DNA of 64,000 nucleotides from Canna indica (lineage: Eukaryota > Streptophyta > Magnoliopsida > Zingiberales > Cannaceae), in the NCBI GenBank assembly GCA_034359265.1, contig CP136893.1:27226001-27290000 (forward strand), written 5' to 3'. The notes under the pieces were generated by a model, which made no database searches, was not told the DNA's origin, and saw only the letters and a list, made by a program, of their open reading frames with translations. Positions 38,203 through 50,553 of this stretch are shown here, piece after piece (the first letter of the stretch is position 1; the number at the start of each line of letters is the position of its first letter). The translations under genes were made by a program, and so were the position numbers.

Positions 38203-39666
38203 ATTTGATAAGTAAAATTTTAGTAATACTGCACATATATGAAATATTTATTATTATTATTTAGAATATTTGATATAGTTTCATTTTATTCTTACTGCAT
38301 TACTTTGCGTCAAACACAAGAATAGAATAAAAATTGGTACAAGAATAAAATAATTAAAAGGATATATTACACATTCACTCCTATATTATCTTTATTACAC
38401 TACTTTTTTTAAAATTTTGAAAATAGCACTAGCCGATTGGGCATTGCGGCCTTAGCGTTGCCTCGAGGCCGACCGCGGTTGTTCCGACACTAGGAGATGG
38501 TGTTGTGTCGGCCACAACGCTTGTCGTGCAACTGTGGTGCCCTGCAATAGGGCCGTCGTTGCTGCGGCCCGACTGCTGCGACAACGTTGATCGTAGCACT
38601 TGCACCTTGCCCAAAGTGCGATCGTCGAGCGACCTGCACTGGAACTGGTGCCATGCACAGTATCAACGGAGTTCAATAGTTTTGGTACTCCGATGAGAAG
38701 CACCAAGCACCCATAAACACAAGAACACCAAGAGATTTACACAACGACGAATCATAGCCCATGAACACTGTAAAAACTCCAAAAAGTACATATCACAATG
38801 AATTTATTACCATACTCGTGTGTTTACATAATGTTCGCAAAAGTAGGAGGAAAAATGGGAGAATCCTACTTGATTTGCGCAGAAATCCTCCTTTTCTAGT
38901 CTTCCCTTCTTGAACCTCAGCCTCTTCCTCAAATTGTAGCTGTTGCCTTATCAACTAGGATGCACCGACATGGACATAGACACGGACACGAGACACGACA
39001 CAGACACGGACATGGGGACATACCAACTTCAAAATTTTACAGGACACAAATAAAAGATAAATAGATAAATATAAAAAAATAAAAAATAAAAAAACCACCA
39101 TTCATAATTTCATTTCAATATATATATATATATATATATATGATGATATTTTCATTGATGTCAAACTTCAAAATTTCACTATGAACAAAATATTTACTAC
39201 TTTTAACTTCTAAGCCTTTTCCTAAAGCATGAGGCATGAGTACATGCATGTTCTCCAACTCGTCTGGTATCCGGAGGAGCGGCAGAGCGGCGGTTCTCAC
39301 GGAGGAGCCAGTGGCTGCTATTGCGAAGGAGTTGTCGAGGAGTAGGGTGAGTGATCGGGTTTGGGATTAGGGCGACTGGGTGATCGATCGACTTTGACAT
39401 TACCAGATTAGAGTAGTGGGCAATCGGGTTTCGGGTCTAAAATGAATATTTTTATTTTTATTATTTTTTAAAATGTCGAGATGGCTGTGTTCGAATTTTT
39501 GGGCCATGTTCGAGCCGTGTCTGGTGTTGGTGTCCGCGGTGTGTCGGACACGCGGACACGACAGTCCTTGGAAGTGTTCATGTTTCCTAGCTTCTCAAGA
39601 ACAAGTTATCGAGGTTTTAAATAGATTTGAGCTCGAGGAATTTTACAAAAAAACACCTATATATAA
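38203..39666. other. Mixed repeat-derived region
   Basis: GC-rich text at 38430-38700 gives frames on both strands without recognisable domains. At 38958-39592 a segment starts TAGGATGCACCGACATGG and ends GTTCATGTTTCCTA, with GGACACG-type tandem motifs near both ends, which suggests a terminal-inverted-repeat element; I found no target duplication. An (AT)n tract lies at about 39118-39140. None of this supports a gene. Confidence 0.4.
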
Positions 39667-39668
39667 TT

Positions 39669-40098
39669 TGATTTTACATTTAAGCCCCTAAGTCTAAATT
39701 AAAAATTTGAAAATATCAAAAATTAGAAAAGTATTTACTCTACATTTTTTGGGCATAACATCTAATGTAGGACTAAATCATCGTATTACAATCTCCCCCA
39801 CCTATGTCTTGACATTTTTGTCAAGAACCAACTTAAGTTTGACACAGCCTAGAATTACACTCAAGTCGACAACACATGGGGTCTAGCCTAGTAGCGGCTC
39901 CATCCCATCTCTAGGCAAACCTTTTCTCACATAGCTCTCTCACCATCCTTTGGATTAGGCTCCGCTCCGATATTATTTGTTACGATCCGCTCAATAAGAT
40001 AACTTAAGTAAAATTTGATAGTATCATACCCATAAAGCCTTATAAAATACCATCATATTTAATATACTCTTGATGTGCGACTAAATCAGAGTATCACA
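39669..40098 (-). mobile_element. TRIM-like miniature LTR retrotransposon
   Basis: The right repeat (39978-40098, 121 bp) begins TGTTACGATCCGC and ends GACTAAATCAGAGTATCACA. The end recurs at the left as GACTAAATCATCGTATTACA (to 39789). Between them are about 190 bases. On the minus strand, right after the 39978 LTR edge, TAATATCGGAGCGGAGCC resembles the initiator-tRNA-Met primer site (TGGTATCAGAGC). Next to the left LTR edge the minus strand reads GGTGGGGGAGAT, a purine tract. Primer site, purine tract, tiny LTRs and no coding region define TRIM elements. The left LTR's outer part is too diverged to align, so its start is approximate. Confidence 0.5.
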
Positions 40099-40412
40099 AT
40101 AATTTTTTTTAATAATGTGTAAACGTTGGTGTTGATCCAATTTAAAAGACAATTGATTAAATGAATTGAGATGTATATTAGGAAAATATATGGAAAATTA
40201 ATTATGTATTTTAATTAGCCGACGTCAATTACATCAAGTCAGTGTAATAAAATTAAAACCTTACAAATTAATTTGTTTGACCAACTATTACAATTTATAC
40301 TTTAAAATAGACAAATGAAATAAAAATTTTCGTGGCATTTAAATTGAATAAGATATTAAAAATGCTAGATGTTAAAAGATAAAAAGAAACGTTCTGCCAT
40401 GTATAAAATTAA

Positions 40413-40870
40413 AGGTAAATAGTAAAAATTTTCGTTAACTATGATTCATTTATAATTATCTTATGAACTTAATTTGAAATTAAATAAAAAAATTAAATTT
40501 TATGAAATTAATAAAATATTTTTCTAATAAAATCCTTTTTAAATGACATCGGATAGTCTTTCATCAATTCAAATATTAAAAAATAAATAAAAAATTAATT
40601 AAAAAATAATAGATTAAAATATTAAAAAATAATATTAATTTATAATTTATATTTTTTTAATTATTTTTTTAATTATATTTTAATATTTGAATTAATGAAA
40701 GACAATCACATGTCATTTGTTTTAAAAAATTATCAAATAAATAATATTGAGTTAATAGAGAGGGTATTTTTGTTAGTTTCATAAAATTTAATTTTTTTAT
40801 TTAATTTTAAAGTTCATGGGAGATAATTACAAATACGTCGTAGTTCAGAGGAGATTTTTACTATTTACCA
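40413..40870. mobile_element. Mutator-type miniature element, GGGTAAATAG family, copy 3
   Basis: Ends AGGTAAATAGTAAAAATTTT and TTTTTACTATTTACCA with a perfect 9-bp duplication TAAAATTAA (40404-40412 and 40871-40879). The interior resembles copy 2 (shared TTATGAACTT, TTTGAAATTA, GAGTTAATAG stretches). No coding capacity. Confidence 0.85.
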
Positions 40871-41183
40871 TAAAATTAATATCATCTAATTCATATTTAA
40901 ATTTGGTAATAAGCTTTGATTACTGGTAATGAAAATGTATGCAAACGAATGATCCGATGAATAAATTAACACTAAAATCACTAAAGTTAAATTGCTTCTC
41001 AATATGAATCAAACATGCTAGATGTTAAAAAGAAGAAAAGGATAACATTCTTCTCACAAATAAAATTAATATAATTTTGTTCTTATTTAAATGAGGTAAT
41101 AAACATTAATTAGTTGAAATAGAAATTTTTGCAAATGATTGTCGCACATGAATTGCTTCAAATTAAATGATGAATATATAAAT

Positions 41184-42232
41184 GAGAAAATTAATAAAAA
41201 TATCTCGAACTATTGAATTTTTAACAAATCCGATCCCTATTTTTATTTGTAATTAATTTATACTCGAACTTTCATTTTGATATCAATTGTATACTCTCGT
41301 CAGCTGGGTGTTAAAGTAGCAATTATTTGCTGACGTTGACTGCACTGTCAGCATAAATAAATTATTATTTTTATTCAAAATTACCCCGTCAGCCTGACCA
41401 CGTCAGCTATGTTGATTTAAAGGGAAGATTAATAAAAATATCATGAACTATTGAGTTTTTAACAAATATGGCCCATACTTTTATTTGTAACTAATTTATA
41501 CTCGATATTTTATTTTGGTATCAATTATATACTCCCGTCAGCTGAGTGTTAAAGTGATCGTTATATGCTGACGTGGACTGCACAATCAATATAAATAAAT
41601 TAATTTTTTATTCAAAGTTGTCTCGCCATCAAATAATCCACGCCAGCAAGACCAATTTTAAAAAATATTAATAACCACTTTAATTTTTTTTTTTTCATTT
41701 TTTAAAAGGTATGACTGACATGGCATTGAAGAGTTTTTTAATATATATATTTTTAACTGATCTTGCAGACGTGAATCATTTGATGATGAGACAATTTTGA
41801 ATAAAAAACTGATTTATTTATGCTGATTGTGCAGTCCACGTCAGCATATAACAACTACTTTAACACTCAACTGACGAGAGTATACAATTGATACCAAAAT
41901 AAAAGTTCAAGTATAAATTGGTTACAAATAAAAGTATGGGTCAAATTTGTTAAAAACTCAATAGTTCAAAATATTTTCATTAATTTTTCCTTTTTTAAAC
42001 TGGTCATGCTGACATGGATCAAATGTTGACGGGGAAACTTTGAATAAAAAATAATTTATTTATGCTGATTGTGCAGTCTACGTCAGCATATAACGATCAC
42101 TTTAACACTCAGCAGATGATAGTATATAATTGATACCAAAATAAAAGTTCGAGTATAAATTAATTACAAATAAAAGTATGAGTTAGATTTGTTAAAAACT
42201 CAATAATTCGAGATATTTTTATCAATTTTTCC
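41184..42232. mobile_element. Mutator-type foldback element with a nested relative (1.05 kb)
   Basis: The outer ends are GAGAAAATTAATAAAAATAT and, in reverse complement, GGAAAAATTGATAAAAATAT. They are flanked by a perfect 9-bp duplication TATATAAAT (41175-41183 and 42233-42241). The arms (about 41184-41420 and 42000-42232) are complementary over their whole length. Between them sits a second, related inverted-repeat element (about 41423-41990) with the same start motif, whose own arms pair around 41700. Motifs CTGACGTGGACTGCAC and GTCAGCTGAGTGTTAAAGTG occur in all four arms. Confidence 0.85.
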
Positions 42233-42241
42233 TATATAAAT

Positions 42242-42789
42242 CAATGTTAAATTAGACAATGAGCATTAATTAATCGAAATAGAAATTTATGCAAATGAAA
42301 ATGAATGCTTTGAATTAAATAATAACTAAATTAATACTAAAATTATTAAAAGTTAAATTTTTTTACTTTTATAAATTATATAATAAACATTATTTAGCCG
42401 AAATAAAAATATATGTAAATGAATGCCATGTAATGCAAATGAACGCTGAACGCTGAATGCTCAAATGAAATGATGAATAAATCAATATTAAATTAGTCAA
42501 TTAATAGTGATTAGCGAAAATAAAAATTTATATAAATAAAAATGAATACTCTGAATTAAATCATGAATAAATTGATATTAAAAGTTAACAAATTTTACAT
42601 TTGACACATCAGCAAAACCTACTTCTGAACAGCCACGTGACATTTTTGAATCTTGCTTATATATATATATATACACACACGAATGCTTGAGCTTCTAAAT
42701 CTCTACTAAAATTTTAATAAATGAGTTTTTTTTTCAAACGTTAAAAAACATTCATTCCCAATAAAATTTTAAAAAAATAATAATTAACT
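42242..42789. other. AT-rich spacer
   Basis: Contains AAATGAATG..TGAATTAAAT-type loosely repeated text and a short (TA)n(CA)n tract at about 42658-42681. Nothing else recognisable. Confidence 0.5.
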
Positions 42790-45700
42790 AGGAAAAGGTC
42801 TAAAATGGTCCCTAAATTTTTTCAGAATTTTCACATTGGTCTCACAACTTTTTTTCGGCTCAATTGGATCCCTAAAAATTTATAAACGTCACTTTGGCCC
42901 CCTGATCGTGACCATGCCGTTAAAAAAATCCTATGCGGCTAACGTTGTTACGACGTGACATCTAATTTAGTTGACTTTGCTTACGTCTATTAATAGGTGC
43001 ATACGTGTTTGATTATACCGTTTAAACTAAATTATCACATAATCCCTAACCTAAATAACACTCGATGGACGAACTCTTTCACAAACACGCACCTCACCCC
43101 TAATCCTTAATACTCATCCTTCTAAATCCCTCACTATCGACGAGGACCACCGCAAGATCGAGAAGGAAGGAGTGAACCAGAGAAGAATATATGATGAGGA
43201 CCTCAAGAAATTCACAAGGGTGTTGCAAAAGAAGGATGACCAATTTGCAATCCATTGTTCCAACTCTTTCACCACTACCACCTTTCAATCCGATAGTCAA
43301 AGATGGTAAACCCTTGATCGTCAATGTAAATTTTTTGTTTTGGTAAATTTTTTTGATTAAGTGTGTTTTGGTAAACCATATGCACTGATTGTGTTTGTCA
43401 TTAGGTGATTTTGATGCTCTTTTTACTATTGAAATACATCACGGTGACAACTTTAGTGATGGAGAGTATATGAAATATGTGGAGGGGACTATGCATAATT
43501 TATGTAACTGTGATTTGGATAGATGGTCCCTACAAGAAATAACTGTTGTTTTGAGGGAATTAGGATACAAAAGTTTTGTAAACTTATACTTTTGTTGACT
43601 TGCTTAGCCATTAGAGGTAGGGTTAGAGGAAGTGAAGAATGATGCACATACTGCAATTTTAGGGAGGACTGCTCTTAGTCTGGCTTCAAAGAAAATAAAG
43701 TTGTATGTAATAAGTGGTAACTGTGATTGGTGTAGTTGATAGAAGTTGAAGATGAGGCTGAGAATGCTGCTGTGAATGAAGATGATAATGCTCTTGAAGT
43801 GGGTGCGAATGAGGCTGACAATGAGGGTGCGAATGAGGCTGATGTGGGTGAGAAGGAGGGTGAGAATGTGATTGATGTGGCTAAAAATGAGGTTGATGTG
43901 GGTGAGAAGGAGGGTGAGAATGTGGCTGATATGGATGATGGTTTGGAGGATATACATTTTGATGATTCTGATGATGAAAGTGATAATGATAAGTTTGGGG
44001 ACTACATTGATGCTACTGTCAATGAAGTTGCCCCATTTGTTACAAGAAGTGAGGCACCAAGGCCCCAACCGAGCACAAGCACAAGTGCTTGAACAACATT
44101 AGAACCAAATATTGATGAGGATGAACATATGGAGTCAGAGCAAGAATCTGAGCAATTGTATTATGATTATAGTGAGAATGAGGGGAGAAGGCAGGGTTGC
44201 AAATACAATCCAACAAATATGTGACCTAATTTCAGGTTCAAGCTGAGTATGCAATTTTCAACAATTGAGGAGTTTAAGGATGCAATCAAAAAGTATTCAG
44301 GGTTGCATGGTTATAGAATAAGATATAAGAAGAATGATAAGTTGAGGTGTAGAGTTATTTGTAGAGAAGGATGTAGTTGGCTGTGTTTGTGTAGTAAGAT
44401 TGGTAGGAATGCTGTTTACTAAATTAACACCTTAAATGACAAGCACACTAGTTCAAGAGTCCATAACAGTAAGATATTGAATAGGAAGTGGATTGCTCAG
44501 AAGATACACAAGACAATGACCATAAACAAGGATTTGAAATTGAGGGGAGTAGTTGAGGAAGTAAGACATAACTATTTTGTTGATATCACTCTTTCTAAGA
44601 CTGTAAGGGCTAGAAAAATTGCTAAGCAGAGGTTTGAGGGTGATGTAAGTAAGCAATATGAGAAGTTGTATGAGTTTTGTTTTGAGATAAGAAGGACTAA
44701 TCCTGAAAGCATAACAATCATAAAGACAGAACCTACAACCTCTAATGCAGGGCAGAGACACTTTCGATCAGAGGATATACATTTGCTTGAAACTAGTTGT
44801 AACAGGTTTCTTAACTTCATGTAGACCTATACTTGGTTTATATGATTATTTTTTGAAGGAGACATACGGTGGAATACTGTTAGTGACAGTTGGGAGAGAT
44901 CCTAATGATCAATATTTTCCTTTGGCTGTAGTTGTAGTTGAAAGTGAAAATAAGGAATCTTGGTCTTGGTTTGTGGAGCTTCTATTGTCTGATTTAGGGA
45001 GAGATGATGGCTGGATAATTATTTCATATATGCAAAAGGTAATTGTCACTTTGGTCCCTCAACTACTTATTATTGTCACTTTTCGTATCAACTAACTTAT
45101 TTGTTATCACTTTGGTCCCTCCCTACAGGGCCTGGTACCAACATTATAAGCCTATCCTTGTATTGAACATAGATATTGCTTGAGGCATTTCTACTCAAAC
45201 CTGAAGAAATATATACTATGGAGGGGCTATAGTATTAAGAGACAGTTATGGCAGCAACTAAGGCTACTTATGTGGCTGAATGACAAAAGAAAATGAAGGA
45301 GCTGCAACTGATTAATATGAATGCCTATAACTGGTTAATGCAACATGAACTAAAGAGATGAGCAAAATCTCATTTCAGTATGTGGAGTAACTGTGACATT
45401 TTGATGGACAACATTTCAGAATCATTCAATGGCAAAATTTTGGAGGCCAGGGAGATGCCTATCATTAGCTTAATGAACTGGATAAGAGATTATCTGATGA
45501 GAAGGTTTGCAAAGAACAGAATTTTGTGTGAGAGGTATAAAGGGAGTAGCAAGATTTGCCTAAGGTCAAGGAAAAGACTTGAAAAACATGTGCTGAAATC
45601 TGCCAAATGGAGAGCATCATGGGCAGGGGGATCAAAATATGAGGTGAGAAATTTTGATATGGTATAGTTTACAGTTGATCTAGAAACTAGAGATTGTTCA

Positions 45701-47797
45701 TGCAGGCTATGAGGTTTGTGTGGAGTGCCATGTCCACATGCTGTGTGTGCTATCTATGTACACAATGGAGAGCCTGAACAATTTGTGGAGAATTACTATT
45801 CAATTGACACATATGAGCAGTGTTATGCAGCTTTAATTAACTCTATAAATGGGGAGAACATGTGGGTTCCCGTCCTTGACATGCCCACTATAATTCCTCC
45901 CATTTATAGGGTACCAATTGGAAGATCAAAAAAGCTTAGAAGAAGAGATAAAGATGAGCCAACTTTGAAGAACAAATGGAAGAAGAGTTATAATTGAAGC
46001 TTAACAATTTATGCAAATTGTGAAAACTATGGGCACAATAAAAGAACATGTAAGAATCAAGGGTATGAACCTAGGCCCAAAGCTTCAAAGCAGAAAAAAA
46101 ACTCAAGTTGGTGAATATTCAACTCAAGTTTCACAAGCTGCAGCTTCACAACCTTCAACTCAAGCTTCACAAGCTGCTGATCCTATTGTTGCAGCTTCAC
46201 AACCTATTTTTACAGAGAGAAGATATGATCCAACGCCAACAAGACTTTTTTTCTCACAACCTATACAACCTTCATAGCCTCAACATGTGACACCCAGGAA
46301 GAAGGATTGTGTAGCTAAGGTTAAGGTTCTATTTCATAAGTACAGTCCAAAAAAAAAGAAGTGACAAACTCATGTGGTTCTATTGTAATGAATATTTTAA
46401 GTGATATTTTTAATGTTTTATGGTAGACAGATTTTGTTTTGTACAGTCCCCAATGAAGTGGTAGACCAAACTTTATGTTGCTTTCTGTTTTGTTTAATTG
46501 GTGGTCCAAAGTTATCAACTTGACATTGCATGTGTTACTTATTTTATGAATTTGACAGTGTTATGTTATTTGTTATTGTACTTGACAGTGTTATGTTACT
46601 TGTTATTATACTTGACAGTGTTCTGTTGCTTTTTATCTGATGATTGTCACTTTGGTCCCTCAACTATTTGAGGACATTCACTTTGGTCCGTCAAACAAAC
46701 AAGTTGCATAATCACACTTCATTGCACTAAAGTTATTTACTTGTTTCATAAACTTGACAGTGTTATGTTACTTGATATTGTACTTGATAGTGTTATGTTA
46801 CTTGTTATTGTACTTAACAGTGTTTTGTTGCTTTTTGTCTGATGATTGTCACTTTGGTCCCTCAACTATCTGAGGACATTCACTTTGATCTCCCAAACAG
46901 ACAAGTTGCAGAATCACACTTCATTGCACTAAAGTTCACATAGTCTACGATAAAATAGTTCAAAAACGGTAACTTCATTGAAGTAAAAGAGTTTACAAAT
47001 AGTTCAAAAGGGTAACTTCATTACAATAACTACTGTTCATACTATTAACCTAAACACACACAACTAACACCACTTCAATTCATAGCTACAATTATCACTA
47101 CAATAAGCATTAAAAAAACTGTCACTCCCCACGAAATCATCATCATCAGTTTGTAAAGCCTTAGAGCTGTCGCCATTTGAAGCTCCTGGAAATGGTTTTG
47201 AGCACATTGCGGCACCGACTCATCAAGCGATTCGAAGAACTAACACGACCAACGCTCCTGGAAATGGTTTTGAGCCAATGCGACATATAGATTAGTTTCA
47301 AGCTCCAAATTTACAACACCATAATTCATAGGAAGAAGATACTTATCCAAAAATTGGAACACCTATAGAACCGCCGACCCTTCCTTGATGTGTAGGTCAC
47401 AATTTGACCTCCACAATCATAATATTATTGGTGCCGAGCTCCATTACGCATTGCACTAGTGCTTCGTTGTGCGCTGTTGCTAGCTGCATCGGGGATGATC
47501 GCCATTGTTGTAGAGAAACCTAGCTGCGTTGGTGATTTAGAATTTTTTCGTTTATAAGCCATCTTCATGTATAAGCCGTCGATGACACGTAGACACCTAT
47601 TAATACACGTAAGCAAAATCAACTAAATCAAATGCCGCAGCGTCGCAACGTTAGTAATGTAGAATTTTTTTAACGGCAGGGTCACGATCAGGGATCAAAG
47701 TTACAAATTTTTAAGGATCCAATTGAGCCGAAAAAAAATTATGGGACCAATGTAAAAATTTTGAAAAAAAATTAAGAACCATTTTAGATTTTTTTCC
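42790..47797 (+). mobile_element. Mutator-like element (MULE), complete ends, 5.0 kb
   Basis: Long terminal inverted repeats of about 215 bp (42790-43008 and 47583-47797) start AGGAAAAGGTCTAAAATGG and match along CTCAATTGGATCC and AAAATC..CTAATAGGTG-type text with moderate divergence. The 9-bp duplication TAATTAACT is perfect (42781-42789 and 47798-47806). The element carries a MURA-type transposase gene on the plus strand, now broken. Its 3' part (46500-46930) holds tandem GACAGTGTTATGTTACTTGTTATT-type units (described here in part) and duplicated CACTTTGGTCCCTCAACTA segments. Confidence 0.92.
43389..46277 (+). pseudogene. MULE transposase (PB1-like N terminus, MULE domain, SWIM zinc finger), broken
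   Basis: Domains in order: a PB1-like segment (43400-43590: FTIEIHHGDNFSDGEYMKYV ... DRWSLQEITVVLRELGYKS); an acidic region of repeated EANEADVGEKEGENV-like units (43736-43990); a MuDR N-terminal zinc-binding-like part (44230-44460); RKWIAQKIHKTMTINKD and the helical linker (44477-44720); the MULE catalytic domain (44770-45240: FLKETYGGILL, GRDPNDQYFPLAV, ESWSWFVELLLSDLG); a SWIM zinc finger (about 45690-45760: CSCRL, then CGVPCPHAVCAI); and a terminal CxxCGHNKRTC-type knuckle near 46010-46050. A 90-bp GT-AG intron is visible at 45039-45128. Stop codons (for example TAG between CSCRL and GLCGVPC) and frameshifts disable it. The family cuts and pastes elements with 9-bp target duplications. 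Confidence 0.88.
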
Positions 47798-47806
47798 TAA
47801 TTAACT

Positions 47807-49515
47807 TATTTTTTTTTTCAACATTCTACCCATCATGTTAGGTTTCTACTAACTCAACGGTATTGTGATGTCCAACATTACTAATAAATGTCCTGTTTCT
47901 TCGTGTTGCGCTGTCCTCGCCCCTAATAAATATGTTCCTTTGTTATACAAACCCTTCTCAAGTAAGATATTGTTGTTAGGTTGCTCTAAGTTTCTTATTG
48001 TTCTTGCATTCGGAAATATCCTTGCCATCTTAGTGTACGTAGTGTACTTTATTTGTTGACCATTTGGTTGGGGAACAAGTGACCATATCTTTAATGTTTG
48101 TCCAATCCACAAAGTTGCATTTTCTTAATGTACTGGGATTAAGTTTTAGGTTAAGTGCAAGTAATTGATCACTGTCATGTGAGCGGACGTACGCAAAATT
48201 TTAAAAATAAAAAATTTAAAAAAAATTTAAATTTAAATTTAAAATTTAAATATTTAATTATAATTTGAGGGTGCGGAGATTTATCCTGTGGTACGGTACA
48301 ATATAATTGTATAAAGATATTTTTAACATAAGATAATTAAAATATATAGATCAACAAAGGAGAAACAAATAAAAATAATATTTTATAATAAATAAAAATT
48401 AATCAATCAAACTAATATTTAATTTTAAGCATAATTATTTATTTTATAAAATTAGAGTTGTATTCGTCCAATCAAGAACTATACGATTATTTAAACCACT
48501 TGAAATTCCGTTAACAAAGAGATAACATATATTATTTTTTTTAAAATAAGTAACTACACAAATTCAATGATTTATATATAGAATATTAAATTTCATCAAT
48601 TTTGAAATAAATATAAAATAAAAATTAATAATAAAAATTAAAATATAAGATTATTTTTTAATTATTTTTTTTAAAAAATAAAAGATAAAATATTCTTCAT
48701 TTGCTCTGCTGTATATGCGACTGCATGGGAGGCAGCGGGTCAACCATGATTTGGCGACCCAATACGTGACTGCCTTTTGTATTGATGCTTCAAAATCAAC
48801 CTCCCCAAACTAATCTCCTAATAATTAGCAGGAATCTGATGGGCTGTGAAAAGTGTGGTTGTTGGTGACAAAGTTGGACTAGTTTGGAGTTAAAAAAAAT
48901 CCATATATTTTATAATAAGTGCACGTTTGGATGACTTTTCACGATATTGTCAATTTTAGGATTAATAATATGGAAAGTCGAAATTACATAATTAAGATCC
49001 TACTTTTAAATTTTATATAAAAAAAGTCAACCTATCATTTTCTAGTATAACCCTTCTCCAAAATATGATTAACTTGCTCATATAACACAATGATATGACA
49101 ATGACATATATTATTTTTAAGAAATAACTGATATAATTTCTCCTACTTCTCTTTCATCTCCTCTCCATTCAGGTGCCCACCTCTTCCTCTTTCTCCTGTT
49201 TCGTCGAAGGAGAAGATCGAAAGTGAAGAAGGAAAAAAAAATTATGATAAAATTTAATTTTGAAAAAAGAGTATTTTGTTGCCATGTCATATTGCTTGTT
49301 CGATTGACACAATTTTATGCAAAAAAATTGTACTTCTCAAGAAGTAGCTAAAAGAGATATTGTTTGATTGACACATGGCTTACATTTTGCAAAATTGCAA
49401 CTTCCTACAAAATATAAGAAGTAGCTTAGAGATCTAGGTAAGTTGGATAACCTACATTGTATTTTAATTTTAATGTTGTGCTATGTGATAAGAATGATAC
49501 CTAACAAACCAAAAG
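47807..49515. other. Intergenic, AT-rich
   Basis: Short frames at 47849-48112 on both strands lack domains. A GC-richer patch at 48700-48800 is unremarkable. No terminal repeats could be paired. Confidence 0.45.
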
Positions 49516-50285
49516 AAATTTTTTTATAGAACAACGGTTAGATCAACCATGTTATACGAGAGCAAGTGTACGTTGGGCAACTAGGGGTGACAATTGAAAC
49601 CGGTTAATCGAATTGTAAAATCTGATTTCGAATAGTGAAATTTGTGGTTCAATTTCGATTTTAGTTAGAGAATATGAAAAACTGATTAAACTCGATTCGG
49701 TTTTGTTTATTTGGTTCGCAGATAACTAAAATTGAGTCGATTTCGATTTCGAATACTAGTTTTTGAAACAGAACGACTTCAGATTCAATTTTGGTTAACG
49801 AATTTTTAATTCAATTTCGATTTTGATTATCCATAAAAAATATGGTTAACTAAACCGTTGTCATTTCCATGGGCAACTAAAGTTCATATAAATAGGCCGA
49901 ATGTAGCAGAAATACGAATGCTAAGGTGGATGAGTGGTCATACAAGATTAGACAAGATTAAAAATGAATACATCCGATAGAATGTTGATGTAGCATATAT
50001 TAGAGACAAATTAAGAAAATGTCATTTAAGATGATTTGGATATGTGTCACGGAGTAAACCAGGAGTCTTGGTTCGAAAATGTAATATTTTAGTAGTAGAA
50101 GGTATGAAGAAGGATAGAGATAGATCTAGGATCACGTGGAGAGAAGTCATGTCTAAGAATCTATAGTTACTAGATATTGAGACAGATCTAATCTTGGATA
50201 GAGGAATTTAGAGACAAAGAATCCATATACTTGACCCCATCGAGCATGTGATTAAGGCTTTGTTGTTGTTATTGTTGTTGTTGTA
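49516..50285 (+). pseudogene. RTE-type LINE, 3' end fragment
   Basis: C-terminal part of a plant RTE-type reverse transcriptase. Before the hAT insertion comes RSTMLYESKCTLGN. After it (49878 on) comes NVAEMRMLRWMSGHTRLDKI, followed by a KLRKCHLR.FGYVSR block, RDRSRITWREVMSKNL and RIHILDPIEHV, and the segment ends in a GTT-rich microsatellite (about 50258-50284), as RTE elements do. Several stops are present. The rest of the LINE is missing (5' truncation is usual for LINEs). The reading resumes across the hAT insertion, so the insertion is later. Confidence 0.8.
49582..49869. mobile_element. hAT-type miniature element (288 bp)
   Basis: Ends TAGGGGTGACAATTGAAACC and (reverse complement) TGGAAATGACAACGGTTTAG, flanked by a perfect 8-bp duplication TGGGCAAC (49574-49581 and 49870-49877). 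The interior has TTCGATTTYGATTA-type text. It is an undisrupted relative of the outer layer at 25043-31579. Confidence 0.9.
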
Positions 50286-50553
50286 TTTAAATTTAATGTT
50301 AAATTTATACTTTATGTTCTTAGTATTATGAGATGAGATCAATTATTGATCTCTTATTTTAATTTATTTTTGAGACAAAATATGTATTTTTTTGCATTAA
50401 CTAAAAATAAAAAATTATTTTTTCTAAAATAATAATATATATATTATCTTAATTATATATAAAAATTATATTATATTTTACATATATTAAAATATTAATT
50501 TACAAATAGAATTTAATTTTTTCATATATACTAATGGACTAGACTAGTACTTA
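50286..50553. other. AT-rich spacer before the Ty3-type element
   Basis: No recognisable feature. Confidence 0.5.

Noticed and set aside
38429..38706. GC-rich frames on both strands
   Set aside because: No domains, no splice context, and located between transposon-derived segments.
43604..44068. 154-residue minus-strand frame
   Set aside because: Antisense of the acidic repeat linker of the MULE transposase; rich in I, L, T and H only because GAT/GAG repeats are read backwards.
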